Shown one piece after another: positions 43,188 through 51,263 of a DNA stretch of 64,000 nucleotides. The DNA is from Streptomyces cynarae (GTDB lineage Bacteria > Actinomycetota > Actinomycetes > Streptomycetales > Streptomycetaceae). The notes beneath the pieces were generated by a model. The model saw only the letters and a list, made by a program, of their open reading frames with translations, was not told the DNA's origin and did not search any database. Location: NCBI RefSeq assembly GCF_025642135.1, contig NZ_CP106793.1, positions 8,152,001-8,216,000 of the forward strand. Direction: 5' to 3'. Positions within the stretch are counted from its first letter, which is position 1. Each line of letters begins with the position of its first letter. A program made the translations under genes and the position numbers.

Positions 43188-44225
43188 ATGGGACACCCGT
43201 ACACGATCCGCGAGATCGCCCGTCAGGCCGGACTGAGCCAGGCCACCGTGGACCGTGTCCTCAACCACCGGGGCGGAGTGCGGGAGAGCACGGCACGCGA
43301 GGTGCACCAGGCGATCAGGGACCTGGACCGGCAACGGACGCAGGTCCGCATCGGCGGCCGCACCTTCATGATCGACATAGTGATGCAGACCCCGGCCCGG
43401 TTCTCCACCGCGGTGCGCGACGCCCTGGAGGCCGAGCTGCCCTCGCTGCACCCGGCGGTCGTCCGCTCCCGCTTCCACTTCCGCGAGACCTGCCCGCCCT
43501 CGGAGCTCGTCCGCGTCCTCGACCGGATCGCCAGGCGCGGCTCCCAGGGCGTGATCCTCAAGGCCCCGGACCTGCCCGAGATCACCGACGCCGTCGGCCG
43601 GCTGGTGGCGGCCGGGATCCCCGTGGTCACCCTGGTGACGGACCTGCCGGGCAGTGCACGCCTCGCCTATGTCGGCATCGACAACCGCGCCGCGGGAGCC
43701 ACCGCCGCATACCTCCTCGACCAGTGGCTGAGGGACCGCCCGGGCCATGTGCTGGTTACCATCAGCCGGGGCTTCTTCCGCGGTGAGGAGGAACGCGAGA
43801 TGGGCTTCCGCGGCGCGCTCCGGATGACCTGCCCCGACCGCACCGTGGTCGAGGTCACCGACAGCGACGGCCTGGACGCCAGCCAGCGCGACCTGGTCCT
43901 GGCCGCGCTGGAACAGGACCCGGACATCAACGCCGTCTACTCCGTCGGCGGCGGCAACGCGGCGACCGTGGAGGCCTTCGCGACACTCGGCCGAGACCCG
44001 GCCGTCTTCATCGCGCACGACCTCGACCAGGACAACACGCGCCTGCTGCGGGAACGCCGTATCTCCGCCGTCCTCCACCACGACCTGCGCCAGGACATGC
44101 GCCACGCCTGCCAGACGGTCATGCGGGCGCACGGCGCGCTCCCCGAGGAAGGGCCCCGTCCCCCCTCGCCGATCCAGGTGGTCACGCCGTTCAACCTGCC
44201 GCCCGGGGTGGTGGCGGAGGGGTGA
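43188..44225 (+). CDS. LacI-family transcriptional regulator
   Basis: ATG 43188; the frame extends upstream to 42675 but only this start gives a LacI N-terminus. 345 residues: helix-turn-helix YTIREIARQAGLSQATVDRVLNHRG at 5-29, hinge, and a periplasmic-binding-protein-like ligand domain (GIPVVTLVTDLPGSARLAYVGIDNRAAGATAAYLL, then GHVLVTISRGFFRGEEEREMGFRGAL and DPDINAVYSVGGGNAAT). It probably represses the divergent PhyH-SDR-Gfo/Idh operon and is released by a sugar or cyclitol. AGLSQATVDRVLN instead of the usual SxxTVSRVLN is seen in the regulators of inositol/rhizopine genes. Confidence 0.9.
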   Translation: MGHPYTIREIARQAGLSQATVDRVLNHRGGVRESTAREVHQAIRDLDRQRTQVRIGGRTFMIDIVMQTPARFSTAVRDALEAELPSLHPAVVRSRFHFRETCPPSELVRVLDRIARRGSQGVILKAPDLPEITDAVGRLVAAGIPVVTLVTDLPGSARLAYVGIDNRAAGATAAYLLDQWLRDRPGHVLVTISRGFFRGEEEREMGFRGALRMTCPDRTVVEVTDSDGLDASQRDLVLAALEQDPDINAVYSVGGGNAATVEAFATLGRDPAVFIAHDLDQDNTRLLRERRISAVLHHDLRQDMRHACQTVMRAHGALPEEGPRPPSPIQVVTPFNLPPGVVAEG

Positions 44226-44387
44226 TCGGGTGGTCGGACCTCAGAACTGGCATCCGGCGCCATAACCCTCAAAGATCACGTAACATCCAGATCGGAAATC
44301 GATCAACTTTCGCAGCCACCCGCCCAGTTGGAGAACTTCTCCACGCCTCGACCAAGGGTGACCGCGCAAGGGGGAAGGAAGAAACCG

Positions 44388-44816
44388 ATGAAGTCATCCG
44401 GTCTTCGGCGACGCCTCGCCGGAACGGCGGCCACCGCTGTCATGGTCGGTGCGGGCGTCCTGGCGGGCGCACCTTCGGCGGCGGCGAAGGCCAACCTGCT
44501 GGCCATCGACAAGGTGTCGTTCCACGCTCCGGGCCTGCAGGTGAAGGTCACCTACTCCTGCGACGTCGGCATGGACCACGAGCTCGTGGCCAACGCGACG
44601 GCGCTCGGCCGGGGGACCCACGACGAGTCGATCGCCGCGGGCACCGTCAAGAAGGACAAGCTCGTCTGCGACTACGACAGCCACGTCGCGCAGGTCACAC
44701 TGCGCCCGGCCGCGGGTTCGCACTTCGCGAAGGGAGACAAGGTGCAGGTCGCCGTCTTCTACTTCGACACTGACGGGTTCAGCTACGCCCGCCAGGAGAC
44801 CGTCGCCGTTCTCTGA
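44388..44816 (+). CDS. Small secreted protein of unknown function
   Basis: ATG 44388 with GGAAGGAAG upstream. 142 residues: Sec leader GLRRRLAGTAATAVMVGAGVLAGAPSAAAKA ending near residue 33, then about 110 residues of likely beta-sheet. Two cysteines (in VTYSCDVGM and KLVCDYDSH) may form a disulphide. No family recognised. It stands alone, convergent with the NB-ARC regulator and separated from it by a strong terminator. Confidence 0.75.
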   Translation: MKSSGLRRRLAGTAATAVMVGAGVLAGAPSAAAKANLLAIDKVSFHAPGLQVKVTYSCDVGMDHELVANATALGRGTHDESIAAGTVKKDKLVCDYDSHVAQVTLRPAAGSHFAKGDKVQVAVFYFDTDGFSYARQETVAVL

Positions 44817-44825
44817 TGCGGCATT

Positions 44826-44886
44826 CGCCCCGGCAGGCGGCACACGGGTCACGGTAGACCGACTCGGCCCGTCGCCCGCCGGGGCG
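44826..44886. terminator. Bidirectional hairpin between secreted protein and NB-ARC regulator
   Basis: CGCCCCGGC (44826-44834) pairs with GCCGGGGCG (44878-44886), and GGCG (44836-44839) with CGCC (44873-44876) inside, loop about 33 bases. Ten bases past the stop of the secreted gene and 56 past that of the convergent gene. Confidence 0.6.
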
Positions 44887-44941
44887 GTGCGCACGGCCAA
44901 AGGCTCCTCGGCAGAACAGCAGCGCCCAGCACCTTGGGTCT

Positions 44942-47407
44942 CTAAGCCCCGGGGCCGAGCTCCCGCAGGACGGCCTGCGCCGCCGCGCGGTGCTCGGCGG
45001 CCCCCGCCGGATCCGTCCGGTCGAGCACGGTCGCGATGCCTTCGTGGGCCAGCACCTCCTCGTACCGGTTTCCCAGCCTCGGGGCCAGCTCCAGCGCCTG
45101 CCGATGCAGCCGCAGGGCCTCTTCGGTCAGTCCCGCGAGCCGGCAGGTCTCGGCATAGCCGTTGAGGAAATGGATCTTCCAGTGTTCTTCGAACAGCTCG
45201 TCGAGCAGCGCGAACGCCTCCCGGTGACAGGCCAGTGCCTCCTCGTACCGGCCCATCTGCCGCAGCGCCACGCCCAGGCAGTTCAGGCACCAGGCCTGAT
45301 TGTGCAGATGCCCGTCGTCGCGGGCCACGGCCAGCGCATGGCGCAGATGCTCCGCCGCCTCGTCGGGCTCCTCACGGGCGATGGCCACGCCGAGCGTGAT
45401 CCGGGCCGTCAGAGCGGGCGGCCACGCGGGGTCGGTGTGGGGGATGCCCAGCACCTCCCGGGCCCGCTGCGCCGCCTGATCACGGTGCCCCAACTGCAGC
45501 ATCGCCCAGGCCTCCGACGCGGCCGCGTCGGCCGCGCCCGTCGGGCAGCCGGCCTGCTCGTACAACTTCCACGCCAGCCGGAACAGTTCGAGCGGCTCCT
45601 CGACGTGGCCCGCGTCCCAGCTCAGACAACCACGGCGCATGGTCAGTTCGGCCTCCGCACGCGCGTCCCCCGCCTCGGACAACCGGAGCGCGGCCGCCTC
45701 GTACGCGGCGGTGGCCTCCGCCATCCGGCCCGCGTTGTAGCGCGCGAAGCCCAGATCGCTGTGCGCCTCGGCCAGTCGCAGCGGGTCGCCCAGGCGCTCG
45801 GCGGCGGCGAGCGAGCGCTCGAAGAGGACGTTGAGATGCGTCGTGCCGCACCGCCGCGCGAAGTAGGCCCGCAGGAAGCGCGGCAGCTCGCACACGTGCA
45901 CGTCGGCCCCGACGGCGGCCGCCGTCTCGAAGGCCGCCATGAGGTTTCCGTACTCGGTGACGAGCCAGGCGAAGGCCGCGTTCTTGTCCGGGAACCGTGG
46001 CAGCTCGGCCGGAGGCGGGCCCGCGGAGGCCGCCCGGCCGGGCGTGACGAACGGCATGGCGGCGTCGGCGGCGGCCGCCGCGTGCACGTAGTAGCCGAGC
46101 ACCCGGCCCAATGCCCGCTCCCGCTCGGCCGCCGAGTCCTGTTCCGCCGCGGCCCGGCGCGCCTGCTGGTGCACCAGGTCGTGCAGCCGGTAGCGGCCCG
46201 CCGTCGGCTGCTGGACCAGGTGCGCGTCGAGCAGGTCCTCCAGCATCTCCTGGGCGCTGCGCAGCGGCACGTCCGCCAGGGCCGCCACCACGTACTCGTC
46301 GAAGGACTCCCCGGGCAGCAGGCCCAGCATCCGGAACAGGCGGGCCTGGGAACGGTTCAGCTGCCGTACCGACATGGCGAACGCCGCGCCGAACGCGGCG
46401 TCGAACTCGCTCACCCCCTGCGCCATCCGCTCGACGAGGATGCCCACGGTCCAGCCCGGCCGGTGCCGCAGCCGTGCCGCGGCCAGCCGCAGGGCCAGCG
46501 GCAGATGGCCGCACAGCCGCAGCACCTCGGCGGCGGACTCCGGATCGCGGGCCAGCCTGCCCTCGGGGCCGACGGTGTCGCCGCTGGCACGGGCCAGCAG
46601 CTCCGCGCTCTCCTGCGGGCTCAGCACGTCGAGCGAGACGGGGGGCACCTCGTCCAGGCCGAGGAGCCGGTTGCGGCTTGTGATCAGGGCGACGGAGGGA
46701 CCGGCACCGGGCAGCAGCGGGCGGACCTGGTCGGCGTCGGCGGCGTTGTCGAGGACCACGACGACCCGTCGGCGGGCCAGTTCCGACCGCCAGCAGGCGG
46801 CCAGTTGCTCGATTCCCTCCTGCGGGACCTTCTCGGACGGGACGTCGAGCGCGCCGAGCAGCATCCGCAGCGCGGAGTCCGGGTCGAGCGGGGGCCGGCC
46901 CTCGGTGAACCCGTGCAGGTCCACGTAGAGCTGGGCGTCCGGGAAGTCGGGGGCGAGCCGGTGCGCGGCGTGCACCGCCAGACAGGTCTTGCCGACGCCC
47001 GCCATGCCGTCGACGGAGACCACCCGATGGCTGTCCACCGCGGCGAGCACGGCGGCGAGCTGGGCCTCCCGTCCCGTGAAGTCGGGCACGTCGCGGGGCA
47101 GATCGTTCCGGGGCAGCGGCTGGACCTGGCGGCTGCTCTTCGGGGGCGCCGGCAACGGGTTCGAGGTCCGTTCCCACAGGGGGCGCAGGGGGCGGGGGTC
47201 GCGCTTGACGAGGCGGCAGAGGGCGACCACCGCGGGCCAGGGCGGCACGGTCTGCCCGTTGAGGTAGCGCGACAGCGACGAGGAGCTGAGGCCGGTGTCC
47301 CGCGCGAGGGCCCTCACGCCCAGCCCGGACAGTTCCTGGAGCAGGCGCAGCCGGGCCGCCAGTTCCTCCTGTGGGTCGGCCTTCGCCGTCCGTGTTTGCG
47401 TGTCCAC
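44942..47407 (-). CDS. XRE-type regulator with NB-ARC ATPase and TPR repeats
   Basis: GTG 47407 with GGGGGGAACGG upstream; 821 residues. HTH at 15-60 (LRLLQELSGLGVRALARDTGLS, SSSLSRYLNG). NB-ARC domain at about 105-400: P-loop GMAGVGKTCLAVHAAHRLA near 133, RRVVVVLDNAADADQVRPLLPG (Walker B), ALITSRNRLLGLD, LCGHLPLALRLAAARL (GLPL-like). TPRs from about 520 to the end (LGFARYNAGRMAEATAAYEAA, LGVALRQMGRYEEALACHREA). This is the AfsR-like STAND architecture without the SARP domain; ligand binding at the repeats would switch ATP-dependent assembly. Streptomyces has many such orphan regulators of secondary metabolism and development. Target unknown. Confidence 0.9.
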   Translation of the reverse strand: MDTQTRTAKADPQEELAARLRLLQELSGLGVRALARDTGLSSSSLSRYLNGQTVPPWPAVVALCRLVKRDPRPLRPLWERTSNPLPAPPKSSRQVQPLPRNDLPRDVPDFTGREAQLAAVLAAVDSHRVVSVDGMAGVGKTCLAVHAAHRLAPDFPDAQLYVDLHGFTEGRPPLDPDSALRMLLGALDVPSEKVPQEGIEQLAACWRSELARRRVVVVLDNAADADQVRPLLPGAGPSVALITSRNRLLGLDEVPPVSLDVLSPQESAELLARASGDTVGPEGRLARDPESAAEVLRLCGHLPLALRLAAARLRHRPGWTVGILVERMAQGVSEFDAAFGAAFAMSVRQLNRSQARLFRMLGLLPGESFDEYVVAALADVPLRSAQEMLEDLLDAHLVQQPTAGRYRLHDLVHQQARRAAAEQDSAAERERALGRVLGYYVHAAAAADAAMPFVTPGRAASAGPPPAELPRFPDKNAAFAWLVTEYGNLMAAFETAAAVGADVHVCELPRFLRAYFARRCGTTHLNVLFERSLAAAERLGDPLRLAEAHSDLGFARYNAGRMAEATAAYEAAALRLSEAGDARAEAELTMRRGCLSWDAGHVEEPLELFRLAWKLYEQAGCPTGAADAAASEAWAMLQLGHRDQAAQRAREVLGIPHTDPAWPPALTARITLGVAIAREEPDEAAEHLRHALAVARDDGHLHNQAWCLNCLGVALRQMGRYEEALACHREAFALLDELFEEHWKIHFLNGYAETCRLAGLTEEALRLHRQALELAPRLGNRYEEVLAHEGIATVLDRTDPAGAAEHRAAAQAVLRELGPGA

Positions 47408-47589
47408 CCGTTCCCCCCGCTTCGCGTCCCGCTCCGGCAGAAGTCTCCCGAGCCAAGTCGCCGCTGGTCAAGGTCGTTTCAGCTGTCCCACGGTGTCCCA
47501 TCGCCGTGGCCGGAACAAGCCGGCCCGGCTGTCATGGAGTCACGCCCCGACGACAGCGGGGCACCGACCCGGAAGAGGAGAACACCGAG

Positions 47590-48045
47590 ATGCAGTCCCG
47601 TATGCAGAACCCCGCCGTCGTCCTGTCCGGTGCTATGCAGCCCATCCAGGAGATCCTCAAGGCCGTGCAGTCCGGCGGCGTGGACGGGCAGACGCTGGAG
47701 CTGGTGCATCTGCGGGTCAGCCAGATCAACGGCTGCAGCGCCTGCGTCGTCGGCGGCGCCAAGACGGCCCGCAAGGCCGGAGTCAGCGACGAGCGGCTGG
47801 ACGCGGTCGCCGCCTGGCGGGAGACCCCGTACTTCACCGAGGAGGAGCGGGCGGCGCTCGCGCTGGCCGAGGCAGCGACGCGGCTGGCCGACCGTCCCGA
47901 CGCGGTGAGCGACGAGGTGTGGGACACGGCCGCCACCTACTTCGACGAGAAGCAGCTCGCCGCGATCGTCCTGATGATCGGCGTCACCAACCTGTTCAAC
48001 CGGCTCAACGCCACGACCCGCCAGATCGCCGGTGCGTGGGGCTGA
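47590..48045 (+). CDS. Carboxymuconolactone decarboxylase/AhpD-like alkylhydroperoxidase
   Basis: ATG 47590 with GAGGAGA upstream; a longer frame exists to 47371 without homology. 151 residues: LELVHLRVSQINGCSACVVGGAKTARKAG with the CxxC pair (CSAC near 51-54) and downstream His-lacking helix, LALAEAATRLADRPDAVSDEV, IVLMIGVTNLFNRLNATTRQIAG. The pattern is the AhpD branch of the CMD family, in which the cysteines reduce hydroperoxides. It stands in a short operon with a DUF1801 gene. Confidence 0.85.
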   Translation: MQSRMQNPAVVLSGAMQPIQEILKAVQSGGVDGQTLELVHLRVSQINGCSACVVGGAKTARKAGVSDERLDAVAAWRETPYFTEEERAALALAEAATRLADRPDAVSDEVWDTAATYFDEKQLAAIVLMIGVTNLFNRLNATTRQIAGAWG

Positions 48046-48137
48046 CGCCCGCCGCAACCGGCAAGGACGAGCCGGCGAGCGCACTCAACACCGATACTGC
48101 GTACATCCATGATCCGCACACCCGGAGGGAACCCGTT

Positions 48138-48617
48138 GTGAAGGACGCACAGAAGCCCGCCAAGAGCACCACCGCGACCGACAGGACGTCCGAGGGATTC
48201 ACGGACGAGGAGCGAGCCGCGATGAAGGAGCGCGCCAAGGAGCTGAAGGCGTCCTCGCGCCGCGGGTCCAAGGCCGCCAAGGCGGCGGAGGACGAGACCG
48301 CCGTGCTTGCGAAGATCGCCGAGATGCAGGAGTCGGACCGGGTCATGGCCGAACGGATCCACGCCGTCGTCAAGGAGAGCGCGCCGGAGCTCGCCCCGAA
48401 GCTCTGGTACGGGATGCCCGCGTACGCCCTGGACGGCAAGGTCGTCTGCTTCTTCCAGAGCGCGGAGAAGTTCAAGTCCCGCTATGCGACGTTCGGCTTC
48501 AGCGACAAGGCCAACCTCGACGACGGCGCCATGTGGCCGGCTTCCTACGCCCTGAAGGAGCTGACCGCCGCCGACGAGGCGAGGATCGGCGCGCTCGTGA
48601 AGAAAGCGGTGAACTGA
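48138..48617 (+). CDS. DUF1801 (YdhG/YdeI-like) protein
   Basis: GTG 48138 with GGAGGGA 7 bases upstream; 159 residues. A long charged lysine/alanine N-terminus (EERAAMKERAKELKASSRRG) precedes the family core: ERIHAVVKESAPELAPKLWYGMPAYALDGKVVCFFQSAEKFKSRY, and ALKELTAADEARIGALVKKAVN. DUF1801 proteins are small cytoplasmic proteins of unclear, possibly iron-chaperone-like, function. Co-directional with the CMD protein, 92 bases apart; a terminator follows. Confidence 0.85.
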   Translation: MKDAQKPAKSTTATDRTSEGFTDEERAAMKERAKELKASSRRGSKAAKAAEDETAVLAKIAEMQESDRVMAERIHAVVKESAPELAPKLWYGMPAYALDGKVVCFFQSAEKFKSRYATFGFSDKANLDDGAMWPASYALKELTAADEARIGALVKKAVN

Positions 48618-48623
48618 GGCCCA

Positions 48624-48649
48624 TGCCGTGCTGACACGTCGGCACGGCA
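48624..48649 (+). terminator. Hairpin terminator after the DUF1801 gene
   Basis: TGCCGTGCTGA pairs with TCGGCACGGCA (11 bp, one G-U) around a CACG loop, 7 bases past the stop. Confidence 0.75.
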
Positions 48650-48711
48650 GGTCCGGCCGCTCCTGCCGGTCGCTCTTGATGGAGTCCGGCAGGCGAGGTC
48701 ACACTGGCCGG

Positions 48712-49566
48712 GTGGACGCGGATCCGGGGTTCTACGGGCCCTCCTCGGTGACCTGGCAGGTGCACGCCGACCCCATGATGTGGGTCGCCGGCATCCGCGC
48801 GCTCTACCTCCAGGCCCTGCACCCGCCCACCGTGCGCGGCGTCGTGCAGAACTCGGACTTCCGCCGCGACGCCTGGGGCCGGCTGATGCGCACCGCCGAC
48901 TTCGTCGGGACGACGACGTACGGCACCACCGAGGCCGCCGAGCGGCTGGCGGCGCGGGTGCGGAAGATCCACGCCATGCTCGGCGCCACGGACCCCGACA
49001 CCGGCGAGCGGTACGGCGTCGACGAGCCCGAGTTGCTGCTGTGGGTGCACTGCGCAGAGATCGACTCCTACCTCCACGTCCTGCGCCGCTCGGGGTTCCG
49101 GCTCACCGAGGCAGAGGCCGACCGGTACGTCCGTGAGAACCGGGCCGCCGCCGCCCTCGTCGGACTCGACCCCGAGCAAGTCCCCGCGGACCAGGTCGAG
49201 TTGGCCGCGTACTTCGAGAAGATGCGGCCCGAACTCGCCGCCGGGCCCGAGGCGCGCGAGGTGGACGACTTCCTGCGGCGCCCGCCGATCCACCCGCTGC
49301 TGGTCCCGGCGCGCGCCCTGCTGTGGCGGCGCGTGGCGAACCTGGCGTACGCCGCCCTGCCCCCGTACGCCCACGAACTCTACGGCCGCCCGGCCCCGAG
49401 CCCCGCGGCGGTCACCCGGCGGCTGCGCCTGACCGGCACCCTGCTGCGCCGCATCCCGGCACGGGTGCGCTGGCAACTGCCCCCGAAGCACGTTCTGCGC
49501 GCCATGGCCAGGCTCGGCCCCGGCGCACGGCCCGCACCGCACAAGGTCGGCCGGCACGTCGGATGA
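48712..49566 (+). CDS. MpaB-type oxygenase family protein (DUF2236)
   Basis: Start uncertain: GTG 48712 gives the common family opening VDADPGFYGPSSVTWQVHADP; ATG 48679 is 11 codons earlier. About 284 residues. HPPTVRGVVQNSDFRRDAWGRLMRTADFVGTTTYGTTEAAERLAARVRKIHAMLGATD and LLLWVHCAEIDSYLHVLRR (His, Asp and His like the heme-iron or metal site) are diagnostic. MpaB-like enzymes do oxidative C-C bond cleavage (mycophenolic acid pathway, rubber oxygenase relatives). 58 bases before the flavoprotein gene in the same direction, so the two may work on the same isoprenoid-like substrate (inference). Confidence 0.85.
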   Translation: MDADPGFYGPSSVTWQVHADPMMWVAGIRALYLQALHPPTVRGVVQNSDFRRDAWGRLMRTADFVGTTTYGTTEAAERLAARVRKIHAMLGATDPDTGERYGVDEPELLLWVHCAEIDSYLHVLRRSGFRLTEAEADRYVRENRAAAALVGLDPEQVPADQVELAAYFEKMRPELAAGPEAREVDDFLRRPPIHPLLVPARALLWRRVANLAYAALPPYAHELYGRPAPSPAAVTRRLRLTGTLLRRIPARVRWQLPPKHVLRAMARLGPGARPAPHKVGRHVG

Positions 49567-49624
49567 TCCGGCGCCGTCCGGCCCGTCTCTGGCCGATCCG
49601 GATCTTCGCGTGCTACGAAGAGGC

Positions 49625-51202
49625 ATGCCTGTACGCGAAGGACACGAGGGAAACCAGAGGCACGAGCGATACGACGCCGTGATCGTCGGCGGCGGCCACA
49701 ACGGCCTCGTGGCCGCCGCCTATCTGGCCCGGGCCGGGCGATCCGTGCTCCTACTGGAGCGGCTGGACCACACCGGCGGCGCCGCCGTGTCCACGCGCCC
49801 GTTCGCCGGGGTCGACGCACGACTGTCGCGCTACTCCTACCTGGTCAGCCTGCTGCCCCGGAAGATCGTGCGGGACCTGGGGCTGGACTTCCGCGTGCGG
49901 GCGCGCACCGTCTCGTCGTACACCCCCGTCGAGCGCCACGGGCGCCCCACCGGGCTGCTCGTCGGCGGTGGCGAGCGGCGCACCCGGGAGGCGTTCGCAC
50001 GGCTCACCGGCTCCGACCGCGAGTTCGAGGCATGGCAGCGGTTCTACGGCATGACCGGGCGGGTGGCCCAGCGGGTGTTCCCGACGCTCACCGAGCCGCT
50101 GCCCACCCGTGACGACCTGCGCCGCCGCATCGACGACGAAGAGGCGTGGCGGGCGCTGTTCGAGGAGCCGATCGGCGCCGCGATCGAGGCCCGCTTCACC
50201 GACGACCTGGTCCGCGGAGTCGTCCTCACCGACGCGCTCATCGGCACCTTCGCCGACGCCCACGACACCTCCCTGAAGCAGAACCGCTGCTTCCTCTACC
50301 ACGTCATCGGCGGCGGCACCGGCGCCTGGGACGTCCCCGTCGGCGGCATGGGCGCCCTCACCGACGCGCTCGCCGGGGCCGCGCGCGCCGCCGGGGCGGT
50401 CATCGCCACCGGGCGCGAGGCGGTGCGGATCGACACCGACGGGCGCGCCGCCGAGGTCACGTTCCGGGGCGCGGACGGGGAGGGCACCGTCTTCGCCCGG
50501 CACGTCCTGGTGAACGCCTCCCCGCAGGAGCTGGCCCGGCTGACCGGCGACACCCCGCCGGCTCCTGCCGAGGGCGCCCAGCTGAAGGTGAACATGCTGC
50601 TCACCCGGCTGCCCGCGCTGCGCGACACCGGCGTCGACCCGCGAGAGGCGTTCTCCGGCACCTTCCACATCGCCGAGGGATACCGGCAACTGGCCACCGC
50701 CCACGCCCAGGCCGCCGCCGGTTCACTGCCCGCCGCGCCGCCGTCCGAGATCTACTGCCACTCGCTCACCGACCCCACCATCCTCGGCCGCGACCTGGTC
50801 GAACGCGGCTACCAGACCCTCACCCTCTTCGGCCTGCACACCCCCGCGCGGCTCTTCGAGGAGGACAACGACGCCGTACGGGAGGAGCTGCTGAAGTCGA
50901 CGCTGGCGCAGCTGGACGCCCACCTCGCCGAGCCGGTCGAGAACTGCCTGGCCACCGACGCGGACGGGCGTCCCTGCATCGAGGCCAGGTCCCCGCTCGA
51001 CCTGGAGCGCGACCTGCGGCTGCCCGGTGGCAACATCTTCCACCGTGAACTGGCCTGGCCGTACGCCCAGGAAGGCACGGGCCGCTGGGGCGTGGAGACC
51101 CGGCACGCGAACGTCCTGCTGTGCGGCTCGGGTGCGGTCCGCGGCGGCGGGGTGAGCGGCGTGCCCGGGCACAACGCGGCGATGGCGGTGCTCGAAGGCT
51201 AA
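49625..51202 (+). CDS. Phytoene-desaturase/carotenoid-oxidoreductase-like FAD protein
   Basis: ATG 49625; 525 residues. FAD Rossmann motif YDAVIVGGGHNGLVAAAYLARAGRSVLLLERLDHTGGAA at 17-54 and the C-terminal FAD motif LLCGSGAVRGGGVSGVPGHNAAMAVLE. PVGGMGALTDALAGAARAAGAVIATGREAVRI is the second conserved block. The overall plan is that of the human PYROXD2/bacterial CrtI-like group. Upstream ribosome site is poor (AAGAGG). Position after an MpaB-like gene suggests, but does not prove, action on a prenylated compound. Confidence 0.88.
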   Translation: MPVREGHEGNQRHERYDAVIVGGGHNGLVAAAYLARAGRSVLLLERLDHTGGAAVSTRPFAGVDARLSRYSYLVSLLPRKIVRDLGLDFRVRARTVSSYTPVERHGRPTGLLVGGGERRTREAFARLTGSDREFEAWQRFYGMTGRVAQRVFPTLTEPLPTRDDLRRRIDDEEAWRALFEEPIGAAIEARFTDDLVRGVVLTDALIGTFADAHDTSLKQNRCFLYHVIGGGTGAWDVPVGGMGALTDALAGAARAAGAVIATGREAVRIDTDGRAAEVTFRGADGEGTVFARHVLVNASPQELARLTGDTPPAPAEGAQLKVNMLLTRLPALRDTGVDPREAFSGTFHIAEGYRQLATAHAQAAAGSLPAAPPSEIYCHSLTDPTILGRDLVERGYQTLTLFGLHTPARLFEEDNDAVREELLKSTLAQLDAHLAEPVENCLATDADGRPCIEARSPLDLERDLRLPGGNIFHRELAWPYAQEGTGRWGVETRHANVLLCGSGAVRGGGVSGVPGHNAAMAVLEG

Positions 51203-51205
51203 AAT

Positions 51206-51220
51206 CTGACGGTCCGTCAG
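51206..51220. promoter_or_regulatory. Perfect palindromic operator before the nitronate monooxygenase operon
   Basis: CTGACGGTCCGTCAG, 7-base arms around one base, 43 bases upstream of the ATG at 51264. TetR-type regulators of acyl-CoA genes bind such TGACGG-N-CCGTCA sites. No regulator gene is in the immediate neighbourhood. Confidence 0.7.
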
Positions 51221-51263
51221 GAAACCTCTTCCGTCCTCTCGACCGGTGCGGCATCCTGCGCCC

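Noticed and set aside
44990..47908. Plus-strand open frame of 972 codons opposite the NB-ARC regulator
   Set aside because: Shadow frame; the minus strand has clear HTH, P-loop and TPR motifs.
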